Positions 55,525 through 62,861 of a DNA stretch of 64,000 nt are shown piece by piece. Where the stretch lies: NCBI RefSeq assembly GCF_007003975.1, contig NZ_VFTC01000008.1:62001-126000 (forward strand). The letters are read 5' to 3'. How positions within the stretch are numbered: the first letter of the stretch is position 1; each line of letters begins with the position of its first letter. Under the pieces are notes generated by a model. The model was not told the DNA's origin. It ran no database searches and worked only from the letters and a program-made list of their open reading frames with translations. This DNA comes from Mesorhizobium sp. WSM4306. GTDB taxonomy: Bacteria > Pseudomonadota > Alphaproteobacteria > Rhizobiales > Rhizobiaceae. The position numbers and the translations under genes were made by a program.

Positions 55525-56553
55525 TCAGCGGATCGGTGGCGCGTATTGCAGGCCGCCCTTGGTCCACAGCGCATTGATGCCGCGCGCGATCTTCAGCGGG
55601 CTGCCGGTGCCGACATTGCGCTCGAACATCTCGCCGTAATTGCCCACGGCCTTGACGATGTTGACGACCCAATCATTGCTCACGCCGAGGTCGGTGCCGA
55701 TCTTGGTTTCGGCTTCCTGACCGAGCACGCGCTTGATCTCCGGATTATCCGAGGTCTTCAGCTCCTCGACATTGGCCTGGGTGATGCCCAGTTCCTCGGC
55801 CTGCAACAGCGCGAAGTAGGTCCACTTGACGATGTGGTACCATTGGTCGTCACCCTGGCGCACGGCCGGACCGAGCGGCTCCTTGGAGATGATCTCGGGC
55901 AGCACGACATGGTCGGCCGGCGCGCTGAGCGTCAGACGGATGCCATAGAGACCCGACTGGTCGGTCGTATAGACGTCGCAACGGCCGGCGTCATAGGCGG
56001 CGTTGACCTCTTCCAGTTTTTCGAAAACGACCGGATTGTACTCCATCTTGTTCGCCTTGAAGTAGTCGGCCAGGTTGAGCTCGGTCGTGGTGCCGCTCTG
56101 CACGCAGACCGCCGCACCCGAAAGCTGCAGCGCCGAATTGACGCCCGGCAGCTTCTTGGCGTTGATCATGAAGCCCTGGCCGTCATAGTAGGTGACGCCG
56201 ATGAAGTTCAGGCCAAGTGCGGTATCGCGATTGATGGTCCAGGTGGTGTTGCGCGACAGGATATCGATCTCGCCCGACTGCAGCGCGGTGAAGCGCTCCT
56301 TGGCGCTAAGCGGGGTGAACTTGACCTTGGTGCCGTCACCGAAGACGGCAGCCGCGACGGCGCGGCAGAAATCAGCATCGATGCCTTTCCAGTCGCCCTT
56401 GTCGTCAGGCGCCGAGAAACCGGCCAGACCAGTCGAGACACCGCACTGGATGAAGCCCTTCGCCTTGACGTCGCCGAGCGTGGTCGCCGACGCAGACGAA
56501 GCCATCCATCCAAGCGCAGCGGCGCCGAGAATGCCAATTGCAATGTGTTTCAT
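55525..56553 (-). CDS. aapJ: General L-amino acid-binding periplasmic protein
   Basis: 342 residues. Signal peptide MKHIAIGILGAAALGWMASS ending near ASA, then a type II periplasmic binding fold: VKAKGFIQCGVSTGLAGFSA, GIDADFCRAVAAAVFGD, FTALQSGEIDILSRNTTWT and RCDVYTTDQSGLYGIR. Binds a broad set of L-amino acids and delivers them to AapQM. The frame is open upstream but ATG 56553 starts the signal. First gene of the operon; expression in relatives is nitrogen controlled, but no clear sigma-54 site was found. Confidence 0.97.
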   Translation of the reverse strand: MKHIAIGILGAAALGWMASSASATTLGDVKAKGFIQCGVSTGLAGFSAPDDKGDWKGIDADFCRAVAAAVFGDGTKVKFTPLSAKERFTALQSGEIDILSRNTTWTINRDTALGLNFIGVTYYDGQGFMINAKKLPGVNSALQLSGAAVCVQSGTTTELNLADYFKANKMEYNPVVFEKLEEVNAAYDAGRCDVYTTDQSGLYGIRLTLSAPADHVVLPEIISKEPLGPAVRQGDDQWYHIVKWTYFALLQAEELGITQANVEELKTSDNPEIKRVLGQEAETKIGTDLGVSNDWVVNIVKAVGNYGEMFERNVGTGSPLKIARGINALWTKGGLQYAPPIR

Positions 56554-56575
56554 AACCCACAGACCCTTTTCTGTT

Positions 56576-56611
56576 TTCAGGTAAACCCTGATCCTCAGGC
56601 AAATCCTGATC
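56576..56611. repeat. Tandem 18-bp duplication in the aapJ leader
   Basis: TTCAGGTAAACCCTGATC (56576-56593) is followed directly by CTCAGGCAAATCCTGATC (56594-56611), 15 of 18 positions equal. It lies 22 bases upstream of the aapJ start, probably in the 5' leader, and could be a regulatory duplication. The rest of 56612-57023 holds no recognised gene. Confidence 0.65.
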
Positions 56612-57023
56612 TTTTTCCCGCGTGAACCCGGCTCCCATCCGGTGCATTCCGGAACCCCGCGTCGTAACCGACGCCCGGCCCCTCCCATTCACGAACTGCA
56701 TCGAAGGCGATTATTCCTGTGAGGTCAAGGGAAATGACCGATTCACGACAGCTTTGAAAACCAATTGCCGCGAATGCCTGAAATGCACACAAGAGCACCA
56801 GGAAATCGGCAACCCGTGCAAACAAATCAGTCAAAGAAGCAGTCGCACAAGTCCATAGCTCGCGGCAGACTCCGCCGTCACTATAGCGATGCTTTGTTGG
56901 AGGCGCGAACCGCGATGGATTGGCCCATCTAAACCCCACCGCTTGGCGGGTCCACGGCTGTTGCGCGGGCTTTGCCACCGCTTTATGGCTGATCTCCTGA
57001 CATCCTTTGACAGGCGGCGAACC

Positions 57024-58193
57024 ATGGCGACAGACGGCAGCGAACTGGGCATCAACACGCGGCTTGCCCATTCAGGCAACAACCCGCACGACTATTTCGG
57101 CTTCGTCAATCCGCCGGTCGTGCATGCCTCGACCGTGCTCTACCCCAATGCCGCGACGATGGCGGCGCGCAGCCAGAAATACACCTACGGCACGCGCGGA
57201 ACGCCGACCACCGACGCGCTGGCGCATGCGATCGACGCGCTGGAAGGCTCGGCCGGCACGATAATCGTGCCGTCGGGCCTTGCGGCGGTGACCATTCCGC
57301 TTCTGGCTTTCCTGTCGGCGGGCGATCACATCCTGATTGTCGATTCCGTCTATCACCCGACCCGCAATTTCGCCGACACGATGCTGAAGCGGCTGGGCGT
57401 CGAGGTCGAGTATTACGATCCATATGCCGGCGCCGGCATCGCCAAGCTGATCAAGCCCAACACCAAGGTCGTGCTCACGGAATCGCCGGCCTCAAACACC
57501 TTCGAGGTGCAGGATGTGCCGGCCATTGCCAAGGCAGCGCACGCGGCCGGCGCCATCGTCATGATGGACAACACCTGGGCGACGCCGCTCTATTTCCGCC
57601 CGCTCGACCACGGCGTCGATATCTCGATCCATGCGGCGACGAAGTACCCGGCCGGACATTCCGACGTGCTGATGGGTACGGTGTCGGCCAATGCCGACTG
57701 CTGGAAACAGCTGTGCGAGACGTTCTACACGATGGGCTGCTGTGCCGGTCCCGACGACGTCTACCAGGTGCTGCGCGGCCTGCGCACGATGGGCGTGCGG
57801 CTGGATCACCATCAAAAGAGCGCGCTCGCCATTGCCTCCTGGCTCGAAGGGCAGCCCGGCGTTGCGCGCGTGCTGCACCCCGCGCTCCCCAGCCATCCCG
57901 ACCATGCCGTGTGGAAGCGCGACTTTTGCGGCTCGAGCGGCATCTTTTCCATTGTGCTCAAGGGCGGTGGCCAGAAACAGCAGCACGCCTTCCTCGATGC
58001 GCTGAAGATCTTCGGCCTCGGCTATTCCTGGGGCGGCTATGAAAGCCTTGCCGTGCCGGTCTTCCTCGGCGATCGCACCGTCGCCAAGGGCCCCTATGAC
58101 GGCCCGCTCATCCGCCTGCAGATCGGGCTCGAGGACGTCGAGGACCTCAAGGCCGACATCCTGCGCGGACTGGCAGCGGCCGCGGCAGCATGA
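57024..58193 (+). CDS. metC: Cystathionine beta-lyase / trans-sulphuration PLP enzyme
   Basis: 389 residues, fold type I. The PLP-binding Lys lies in SIHAATKYPAGHSDVLMG; other conserved parts are YTYGTRGTPTTDALAHAIDA, EGSAGTIIVPSGLAAVTIPL and GYSWGGYESLAVPV near the end. Splits cystathionine to homocysteine, though some members act on other sulphur amino acids. AGGCGGCGA precedes ATG 57024; upstream in-frame ATGs exist but add no conserved sequence. Divergent from aapJ across 470 bases. Confidence 0.9.
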   Translation: MATDGSELGINTRLAHSGNNPHDYFGFVNPPVVHASTVLYPNAATMAARSQKYTYGTRGTPTTDALAHAIDALEGSAGTIIVPSGLAAVTIPLLAFLSAGDHILIVDSVYHPTRNFADTMLKRLGVEVEYYDPYAGAGIAKLIKPNTKVVLTESPASNTFEVQDVPAIAKAAHAAGAIVMMDNTWATPLYFRPLDHGVDISIHAATKYPAGHSDVLMGTVSANADCWKQLCETFYTMGCCAGPDDVYQVLRGLRTMGVRLDHHQKSALAIASWLEGQPGVARVLHPALPSHPDHAVWKRDFCGSSGIFSIVLKGGGQKQQHAFLDALKIFGLGYSWGGYESLAVPVFLGDRTVAKGPYDGPLIRLQIGLEDVEDLKADILRGLAAAAAA

Positions 58194-58420
58194 ACCGCAA
58201 CCTACCAAGCTGAATCCGCAAACCGGCACAAAAGCCTGAAAAGACTGGCTGGGAAGCGTTGTGAGACGCCCGATGTCGCAAAGCCGCTCATTGCTCGGCT
58301 GTGCGCAATGTTATTTCCCGAATATGCGGGTTTTTCGGATTGGATTGACTTTCAAAGCGGGCAGTCAGCTCGCATTGCAAGGCGCTTCGAGCCGCAACTT
58401 CCAGCCAGACTGAGCTTACC

Positions 58421-59506
58421 ATGGCCTTTCGTCTCTTCGTCCCCATTCTCGCCGGCGCGACGCTGCGCGAGCGCCTCATCGCCTGTATCGGCGCAATGAT
58501 CGGCATTGCGCTGACCGGAGCGATCGGCGCGCTGGTGCTCGGCAACGGCCCGCATGTGCCGCTGCTGGTGGCGCCGATGGGCGCGTCGGCGGTGCTGCTG
58601 TTTGCGGTGCCTGCGAGCCCGCTGGCGCAGCCATGGTCGATCATCGGCGGCAACACCATATCCGCGCTGATCGGCGTGATCGTTGCGCATTTCGTGCACG
58701 AGCCGGCTCTCGCCACGGGTATGGCCGTGGCGCTGGCGATCGCTGCCATGTCGTTCACGCGCTGCCTGCATCCGCCGGGCGGAGCCGCCGCGTTGACCGC
58801 CGTCCTCGGCGGACCGGCGGTGACCAGCGCCGGCTTCCTGTTTCCCTTCGTGCCGGTGGCGCTGAATTCCATCATTCTGGTCGCACTCGGCTATGCTTTC
58901 CACAGGCTGTCGCGGCGCAGCTACCCGCACCGGCCCGCCCCTGCCGCCAACAGCCATGGAACGGCAGACCCGCCGGCCGTGCAGCGCGTCGGCTTCCGGC
59001 CCGAGGATATCGATGCCGCGCTTGGTGCGCTGGACGAGACTTTCGACATCGACCGTAGCGATCTCGAATTGCTGCTGCGCCAGGTCGAACTGCAGGCCAT
59101 GGTCCGCTCGCACCGAACGTTGCTGTGCGCCGACATCATGTCCCGCGACGTGGTGTCGGTGCCTGAGCACGCCTCGCCCGATCAGGCGCGACAGCAACTC
59201 CTCGACCACAACATCCGCACCTTGCCGGTGGTCGATGCGGAGGCAAGGCTGGTCGGCGCCGTCGGCCTTCGCGAATTGACGAGAGCCACAGAAACGGTGA
59301 AAGGCGTGATGTCGAACGCCGGCACCGCCTCCCCCGACACGCCGGCGATGAGCCTGCTACCCATACTCACCGACGGCCGCAGCCATGCCGCGGTCATCAT
59401 CAACGGCGAGCGCCGCATCCTCGGCCTGATCACGCAGAGCGATCTCCTGGCGGCAGCCGCTCGGATACAGACGGCAGACAAGGCGCGGCCAGAAGCTGTA
59501 GGATAG
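58421..59506 (+). CDS. HPP family membrane protein with two CBS domains
   Basis: 361 residues. The first half (about 1-165) has four or five helices and the HPP signature CLHPPGGAAALTAVLGG; the second half has two CBS domains (about 225-285 and 300-350), with LLCADIMSRDVVSVPEHASP then DHNIRTLPVVDAEARLVGAV, and later RILGLITQSDLL. HPP proteins have been linked to nitrite or other anion transport; CBS domains usually sense adenosyl ligands. Role unknown. The sigma factor follows 88 bases later on the same strand. Confidence 0.9.
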   Translation: MAFRLFVPILAGATLRERLIACIGAMIGIALTGAIGALVLGNGPHVPLLVAPMGASAVLLFAVPASPLAQPWSIIGGNTISALIGVIVAHFVHEPALATGMAVALAIAAMSFTRCLHPPGGAAALTAVLGGPAVTSAGFLFPFVPVALNSIILVALGYAFHRLSRRSYPHRPAPAANSHGTADPPAVQRVGFRPEDIDAALGALDETFDIDRSDLELLLRQVELQAMVRSHRTLLCADIMSRDVVSVPEHASPDQARQQLLDHNIRTLPVVDAEARLVGAVGLRELTRATETVKGVMSNAGTASPDTPAMSLLPILTDGRSHAAVIINGERRILGLITQSDLLAAAARIQTADKARPEAVG

Positions 59507-59530
59507 ATCGCTCCAGGTGCCGAAAAGGTC

Positions 59531-59559
59531 GGGAACCTTTTGTCTGCGGCAGCATCCAA
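59531..59559 (+). promoter_or_regulatory. ECF-type promoter motif upstream of the sigma gene
   Basis: GGGAAC (59531-59536), 15 bases, GCATCCAA (59552-59559). The same two boxes with the same spacing lie before the DUF4142 gene at 60299. The -35-like GGAAC is typical of ECF promoters; the -10-like part differs from the EcfG CGTT box. Its position 36 bases before GTG 59595 also supports that start. Confidence 0.55.
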
Positions 59560-59594
59560 GGTCCCGATCAAGCGTCTGGCCAGGGAGAGCCGTC

Positions 59595-60275
59595 GTGACC
59601 AGGAAGTCAGCAATACAAACTGTCGCGGTTTCCGCGCCCGGCGACATGCAGCTTGTCCACCGCGCAATGGCGCGCGAGGCGGGCGCCTTCCGTGCCATCA
59701 TCAAGATGCACAATCAGCGGCTTTATCGCATCGCGCGTGGCGTCGTGCGCAATGACAGCGAGGCCGAGGACATCGTCCAGGAGGCCTATGTCCGGGCGTT
59801 TGCCGCTCTCGCGACGTTTCGTGGCGATGCTTCCCTGGCGACCTGGCTGTCGCGCATCGTCATCAACGAAGCGCTCGGCCGCTTGCGCAAGAGGCGGCGC
59901 ACCATGGCTATGCCTGCAAGCCAGGAAGCGCAAATCATCCAGTTCCCCCTCAACCCAAGTGACGATCCGGAGCGGACGATGGCGCAGCGGCAGATTCTCG
60001 GGCTGGTCGAGCGAGCGACCGACAATCTCCCCGATGTCTATCGGACAGTCTTCATTGCCCGCGTTATCGAGGGCCTGAACATCGAGGAAACGGCTGATCT
60101 GCTTGGCGTGCGGCCCGAGACCGTCAAGACCAGATTGCACCGAGCGCGTGCCCTGGTGCGCAAGGCGCTGGATGACGAAATCGGCCCGGTGCTGCTCGAT
60201 GCCTTTCCCTTCGCTGGCCGGCGTTGCGAGCGATTGACCGAAGCGGTGATGAAGCGGCTCGGCTTGCAAGGCTGA
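59595..60275 (+). CDS. ECF-type RNA polymerase sigma factor
   Basis: 226 residues. Region 2 runs AIIKMHNQRLYRIARGVVRN through DSEAEDIVQEAYVRAF and TWLSRIVINEALGRLRKRRR; region 4 has LPDVYRTVFIARVIEGLNIE then ETADLLGVRPETVKTRLHRA. A C-terminal tail DAFPFAGRRCERLTEAVMKR is conserved in a rhizobial subgroup of ECF factors. No anti-sigma gene adjoins, unusual for ECF factors. GTG 59595 has AGGGAGAG upstream. Shared promoter motif suggests it controls itself and the DUF4142-cupredoxin pair. Confidence 0.92.
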   Translation: MTRKSAIQTVAVSAPGDMQLVHRAMAREAGAFRAIIKMHNQRLYRIARGVVRNDSEAEDIVQEAYVRAFAALATFRGDASLATWLSRIVINEALGRLRKRRRTMAMPASQEAQIIQFPLNPSDDPERTMAQRQILGLVERATDNLPDVYRTVFIARVIEGLNIEETADLLGVRPETVKTRLHRARALVRKALDDEIGPVLLDAFPFAGRRCERLTEAVMKRLGLQG

Positions 60276-60298
60276 TCTTCGGCCTTCGCCGATTCCCA

Positions 60299-60327
60299 GG
60301 GAACGTTTCTCCCCCTCCCGCATCCAA
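60299..60327 (+). promoter_or_regulatory. ECF-type promoter motif upstream of the DUF4142 gene
   Basis: GGGAAC (60299-60304), 15 bases, GCATCCAA (60320-60327), identical boxes and spacing to the motif before the sigma gene. Lies 55 bases before ATG 60383. Confidence 0.55.
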
Positions 60328-60382
60328 TACGCGTCAACCCAGATGAAGCCCGCCGCCTTCGCGGTCGGGCAAAGGAGATGCC

Positions 60383-60907
60383 ATGTTTACTCGACACATA
60401 GCCGCGCTCGCCACCGTCCTGTTGATGGGCACGGCCCCGCTGGCGCAGGCTGCGGACAAGCCTACCGACCCGCAGATCGCCCATATCGCCTACACCGCGG
60501 GCACGATCGACATCGAGGCCGCCAAACTGGCCATCAAGACGTCAAAGACCAAGGAGGTCGTCAATTTCGCCAAGGACATGGAGCGCGACCACGAGGCGGT
60601 CAACAAACAGGCACTCGACCTGGTCAAGAAGCTCAAGGTGACGCCGGAAGACAACGCCACCAGTCAAGCGCTGAGCGCGGCAGCGAAAGAGGAGCGCGCC
60701 AAGCTCGCCAAGCTCGAAGGTGCCGCCTTCGACAAGGCCTATATCGAAAACGAGGTCGCCTACCACAAGCAGGTCAATGGCGCGCTCGAAACCGTGCTGA
60801 TCCCATCAGCTCAGAATGCCGAGCTGAAAAGCCTGCTGGAGACCGGCCTGAAGATTTTCCAGGGCCACGAGCAGCATGCCGAACATGTCGCCGGCATGCT
60901 GAAATAG
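60383..60907 (+). CDS. DUF4142 family exported ferritin-like protein
   Basis: 174 residues. Signal peptide MFTRHIAALATVLLMGTAPLAQA, then four long helices with a His/Glu pattern (IEAAKLAIKTSKTKEVVNFA, KDMERDHEAVNKQALDL, VAYHKQVNGALETVLIP, FQGHEQHAEHVAG) typical of DUF4142 periplasmic proteins, which resemble ferritin-like bundles. A metal role is suggested by the His/Glu residues but unproven. Eleven bases before the cupredoxin gene; both exported. Confidence 0.88.
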   Translation: MFTRHIAALATVLLMGTAPLAQAADKPTDPQIAHIAYTAGTIDIEAAKLAIKTSKTKEVVNFAKDMERDHEAVNKQALDLVKKLKVTPEDNATSQALSAAAKEERAKLAKLEGAAFDKAYIENEVAYHKQVNGALETVLIPSAQNAELKSLLETGLKIFQGHEQHAEHVAGMLK

Positions 60908-60918
60908 GGAGGAGGCAC

Positions 60919-61227
60919 ATGTCGAGGCGGCATCTGTGGATTGCACTGGCGCTGACAATCGGTGTCGTTCCGGCACGAGCCGAAACCATTGAGGTCACCA
61001 TCGACAGGTTGGTGTTCTCACCGGCGACTGTCGAAGCGAAGGTCGGGGACACGATCGAGTGGGTGAACAATGACGTGTTCGCACATACGGCCACAGTCAA
61101 AGGCGAATGGGAAGTCATGATCCCGCCCAAGGCAAAAGCAGGCCTGGTGTTGAAGACAGTGGAAGCGGTCGACTATTTCTGCCGCTTCCACCCCAACATG
61201 AAAGGCCGCCTCACGGTGACCCCTTAA
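60919..61227 (+). CDS. Periplasmic cupredoxin (amicyanin/plastocyanin-like)
   Basis: 102 residues with a signal peptide (LWIALALTIGVVPARA) and a type I copper fold. Ligands are readable: His in NDVFAHTATV and the loop YFCRFHPNMKG with Cys, His and Met. Probably a small electron carrier. GGAGG precedes ATG 60919. Forms a two-gene unit with the DUF4142 protein under a shared ECF-type promoter. Its stop overlaps the convergent hydratase gene by four bases. Confidence 0.92.
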   Translation: MSRRHLWIALALTIGVVPARAETIEVTIDRLVFSPATVEAKVGDTIEWVNNDVFAHTATVKGEWEVMIPPKAKAGLVLKTVEAVDYFCRFHPNMKGRLTVTP

Positions 61228-62087
61228 CGCTGTTCCGCAAGCCGGTCCTGCTCCAGTGACGCCCGTCTGGCTTCATCCGGCCGGGTGACATGCGCCCATG
61301 AGCCGTCATAGCAGGCCTTGCGCCGTCCGATCCAGGCGTCGAGGCCTTCGCGCAGGTCGGCGGTCGGGGCCATGCGGGCGAACTGCTCGGCCTCGACCAG
61401 CAAACCCTCGGCTATGCTGCGGTTTAAGCCGCGCGCCACTGCGGTGAGGATCGAGGCAATTGCAGCAGGAGAGTGCGCGACGATGCGTCGGGCGAGATCG
61501 AGCGCGGCCGGCATCAGCTCCTCGTGCGGCACCACCTGGTTGACGAGGCCGAGTTCGAGGGCGCGCGGCGGCGGGAACCAATCGCCGGTCAACAGCAGTT
61601 CGAGCGCCCGCTTGCGCCCGGCCAGTCTCGGAAGCCGCTGTGTGCCACCGAAGGTGGGCGGCATTGCGAGGTTGATCTCAGGCTTGGCGAACAGGGCGCG
61701 GTCGCTGGCGATGGCGAGCGGCACGGCTTCGGTGATCTCGCAGCCGCCGCCAAAGGCGATGCCGTTGACGGCGGCTATGACAGGTTTGCGAAACGCTTCC
61801 AGCCTTGCCGTCAGCCTCTGTCCGCGCATGACGAAGTCGCGCAGCGCGACGTCGGCGCCGTTGGCCACGCTGCCCGAGAATTCATGGATGTCGCCGCCGG
61901 CGGAGAAGGCGCGCGCTCCTGCGCCGGTGAGGATAATGGCGCGGATGGCATCATCTGTCTCCATCGCATCCAGAAGCACAACCAGGCGATCGATCAGCGC
62001 ATAGTTCAAGGCGTTGAGTTTTTCGGGGCGATTGAGTGTGAGGATGGCGATCCCGTTGCGGGCCTCGGTGAGCACAAGCTCGGTCAT
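61224..62087 (-). CDS. Enoyl-CoA hydratase/isomerase family protein
   Basis: 287 residues, crotonase fold. The oxyanion-hole segments are AFSAGGDIHEF and NGIAFGGGCEITEAV, and both catalytic acids appear in the expected places (GGGCEI and KPEINLAMPP). Acts on a short- or medium-chain enoyl-CoA; substrate unknown. GGGAAGAGA supports the ATG. Divergent from a TetR gene with a perfect palindrome in between, so probably repressed by it. Confidence 0.9.
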   Translation of the reverse strand: MTELVLTEARNGIAILTLNRPEKLNALNYALIDRLVVLLDAMETDDAIRAIILTGAGARAFSAGGDIHEFSGSVANGADVALRDFVMRGQRLTARLEAFRKPVIAAVNGIAFGGGCEITEAVPLAIASDRALFAKPEINLAMPPTFGGTQRLPRLAGRKRALELLLTGDWFPPPRALELGLVNQVVPHEELMPAALDLARRIVAHSPAAIASILTAVARGLNRSIAEGLLVEAEQFARMAPTADLREGLDAWIGRRKACYDGSWAHVTRPDEARRASLEQDRLAEQR

Positions 62088-62142
62088 GTCTCTTCCCTTT
62101 CCTGCATTTAATCACCGGAAAGGATCAGGCTTTCGATTGTAT

Positions 62143-62164
62143 GTATATTCACTAGTCGGTATAC
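62143..62164. promoter_or_regulatory. Candidate TetR operator between hydratase and tetR
   Basis: GTATA-TTC-ACTAGT-CGG-TATAC, a 22-bp symmetric site (GTATA/TATAC arms, palindromic ACTAGT centre), ending eight bases before the tetR ATG. No ribosome-binding site fits between, so tetR may be leaderless. Confidence 0.7.
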
Positions 62165-62171
62165 TTGATGG

Positions 62172-62762
62172 ATGAGCGAAGCGCCGATCCCCACCCGCAA
62201 ACGCATAGTCGATGCCGCAACGAAGCTGTTCTATGCCGAAGGGATCGGCCGCGTCAGCGTCGATGCGGTGGCTGAAAAAGCCGGGCTGACCAAGCGCACG
62301 CTCTACTATCACTTCAAGAGCAAGGACGATCTGATCGCCGCCTATCTCGACGGTCGCGACCAGCCGAACATCAGGCAGATGTCTGGCTGGTTCGAAGCGG
62401 CCGAAGGCGATGTCGAGCGCAAGGTCGAGGCCATCTTCACCAATCTGGCGCGGGTGGCGAAGAATCCGAAATGGAAAGGCTGCGGCTTCCTGCGCACGGC
62501 AGCGGAACTCGCTTCGATGCCGGGACATCCCGCCGTCAAGGCCGGGTCACGGCACAAGAAGAATTTCGAGACCTGGCTGACTGGCGAACTCTCCGGCCAC
62601 GGCGTCGCAGAGCCGCAGACCCTGGCGCGCGAAATCGTGCTTTTGATGGACGGCGCCTTCTCGGTCATGCTGATCCACCGCGACCCAGGCTATGTCGAGG
62701 CGGCGGGACATGCCGCTGCAACGCTGGTTCGGGCACGGTCGGGACGAAAAACCGGCTCCTAG
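62172..62762 (+). CDS. TetR/AcrR family regulator
   Basis: 196 residues. Helix-turn-helix in RVSVDAVAEKAGLTKRTLYYHFKSKDDLIAAYL (about 28-60), helical C-terminus with GCGFLRTAAELASMP. Divergent from the enoyl-CoA hydratase gene; the operator almost abuts its start codon, so it probably represses both genes in response to an acyl or CoA-type ligand. Confidence 0.9.
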   Translation: MSEAPIPTRKRIVDAATKLFYAEGIGRVSVDAVAEKAGLTKRTLYYHFKSKDDLIAAYLDGRDQPNIRQMSGWFEAAEGDVERKVEAIFTNLARVAKNPKWKGCGFLRTAAELASMPGHPAVKAGSRHKKNFETWLTGELSGHGVAEPQTLAREIVLLMDGAFSVMLIHRDPGYVEAAGHAAATLVRARSGRKTGS

Positions 62763-62765
62763 ACC

Positions 62766-62861
62766 GTTTCACCGTTTCACGAAAACGCTGAACCGCTCTG
62801 CTCTTGTTTTGACGCAATTCCGGACGGAGAACCGCTTCTCACTTTTCCTGAAATTGCTTTA
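62766..62861. repeat. Dispersed intergenic repeat, copy B
   Basis: Begins around GTTTCACCGTTTCACG, AAAACGCTGAACCGCTCT and continues TTTTGACGCAATTCCGG, then GAACCGCTTCTCACTTTT and AATTGCTTTAG. The right 55 bases align with copy A at 36449-36506. The stop codon of the transporter gene (TAA at 62861-62859) lies inside the end of the element. Confidence 0.7.

Noticed and set aside
56740..56860. Possible sigma-54 promoter upstream of aapJ
   Set aside because: TGGTGC...TGTGC resembles -24/-12 boxes but the GG-to-GC spacing is 11 rather than 10 bases.
59517..59594. Upstream extension of the sigma gene to GTG 59517
   Set aside because: It would include the ECF-type promoter motif; GTG 59595 has a better ribosome-binding site.
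60343..61227. 294-codon frame covering DUF4142 and the cupredoxin
   Set aside because: It is out of frame with DUF4142; only the C-terminal 102 codons correspond to the cupredoxin.
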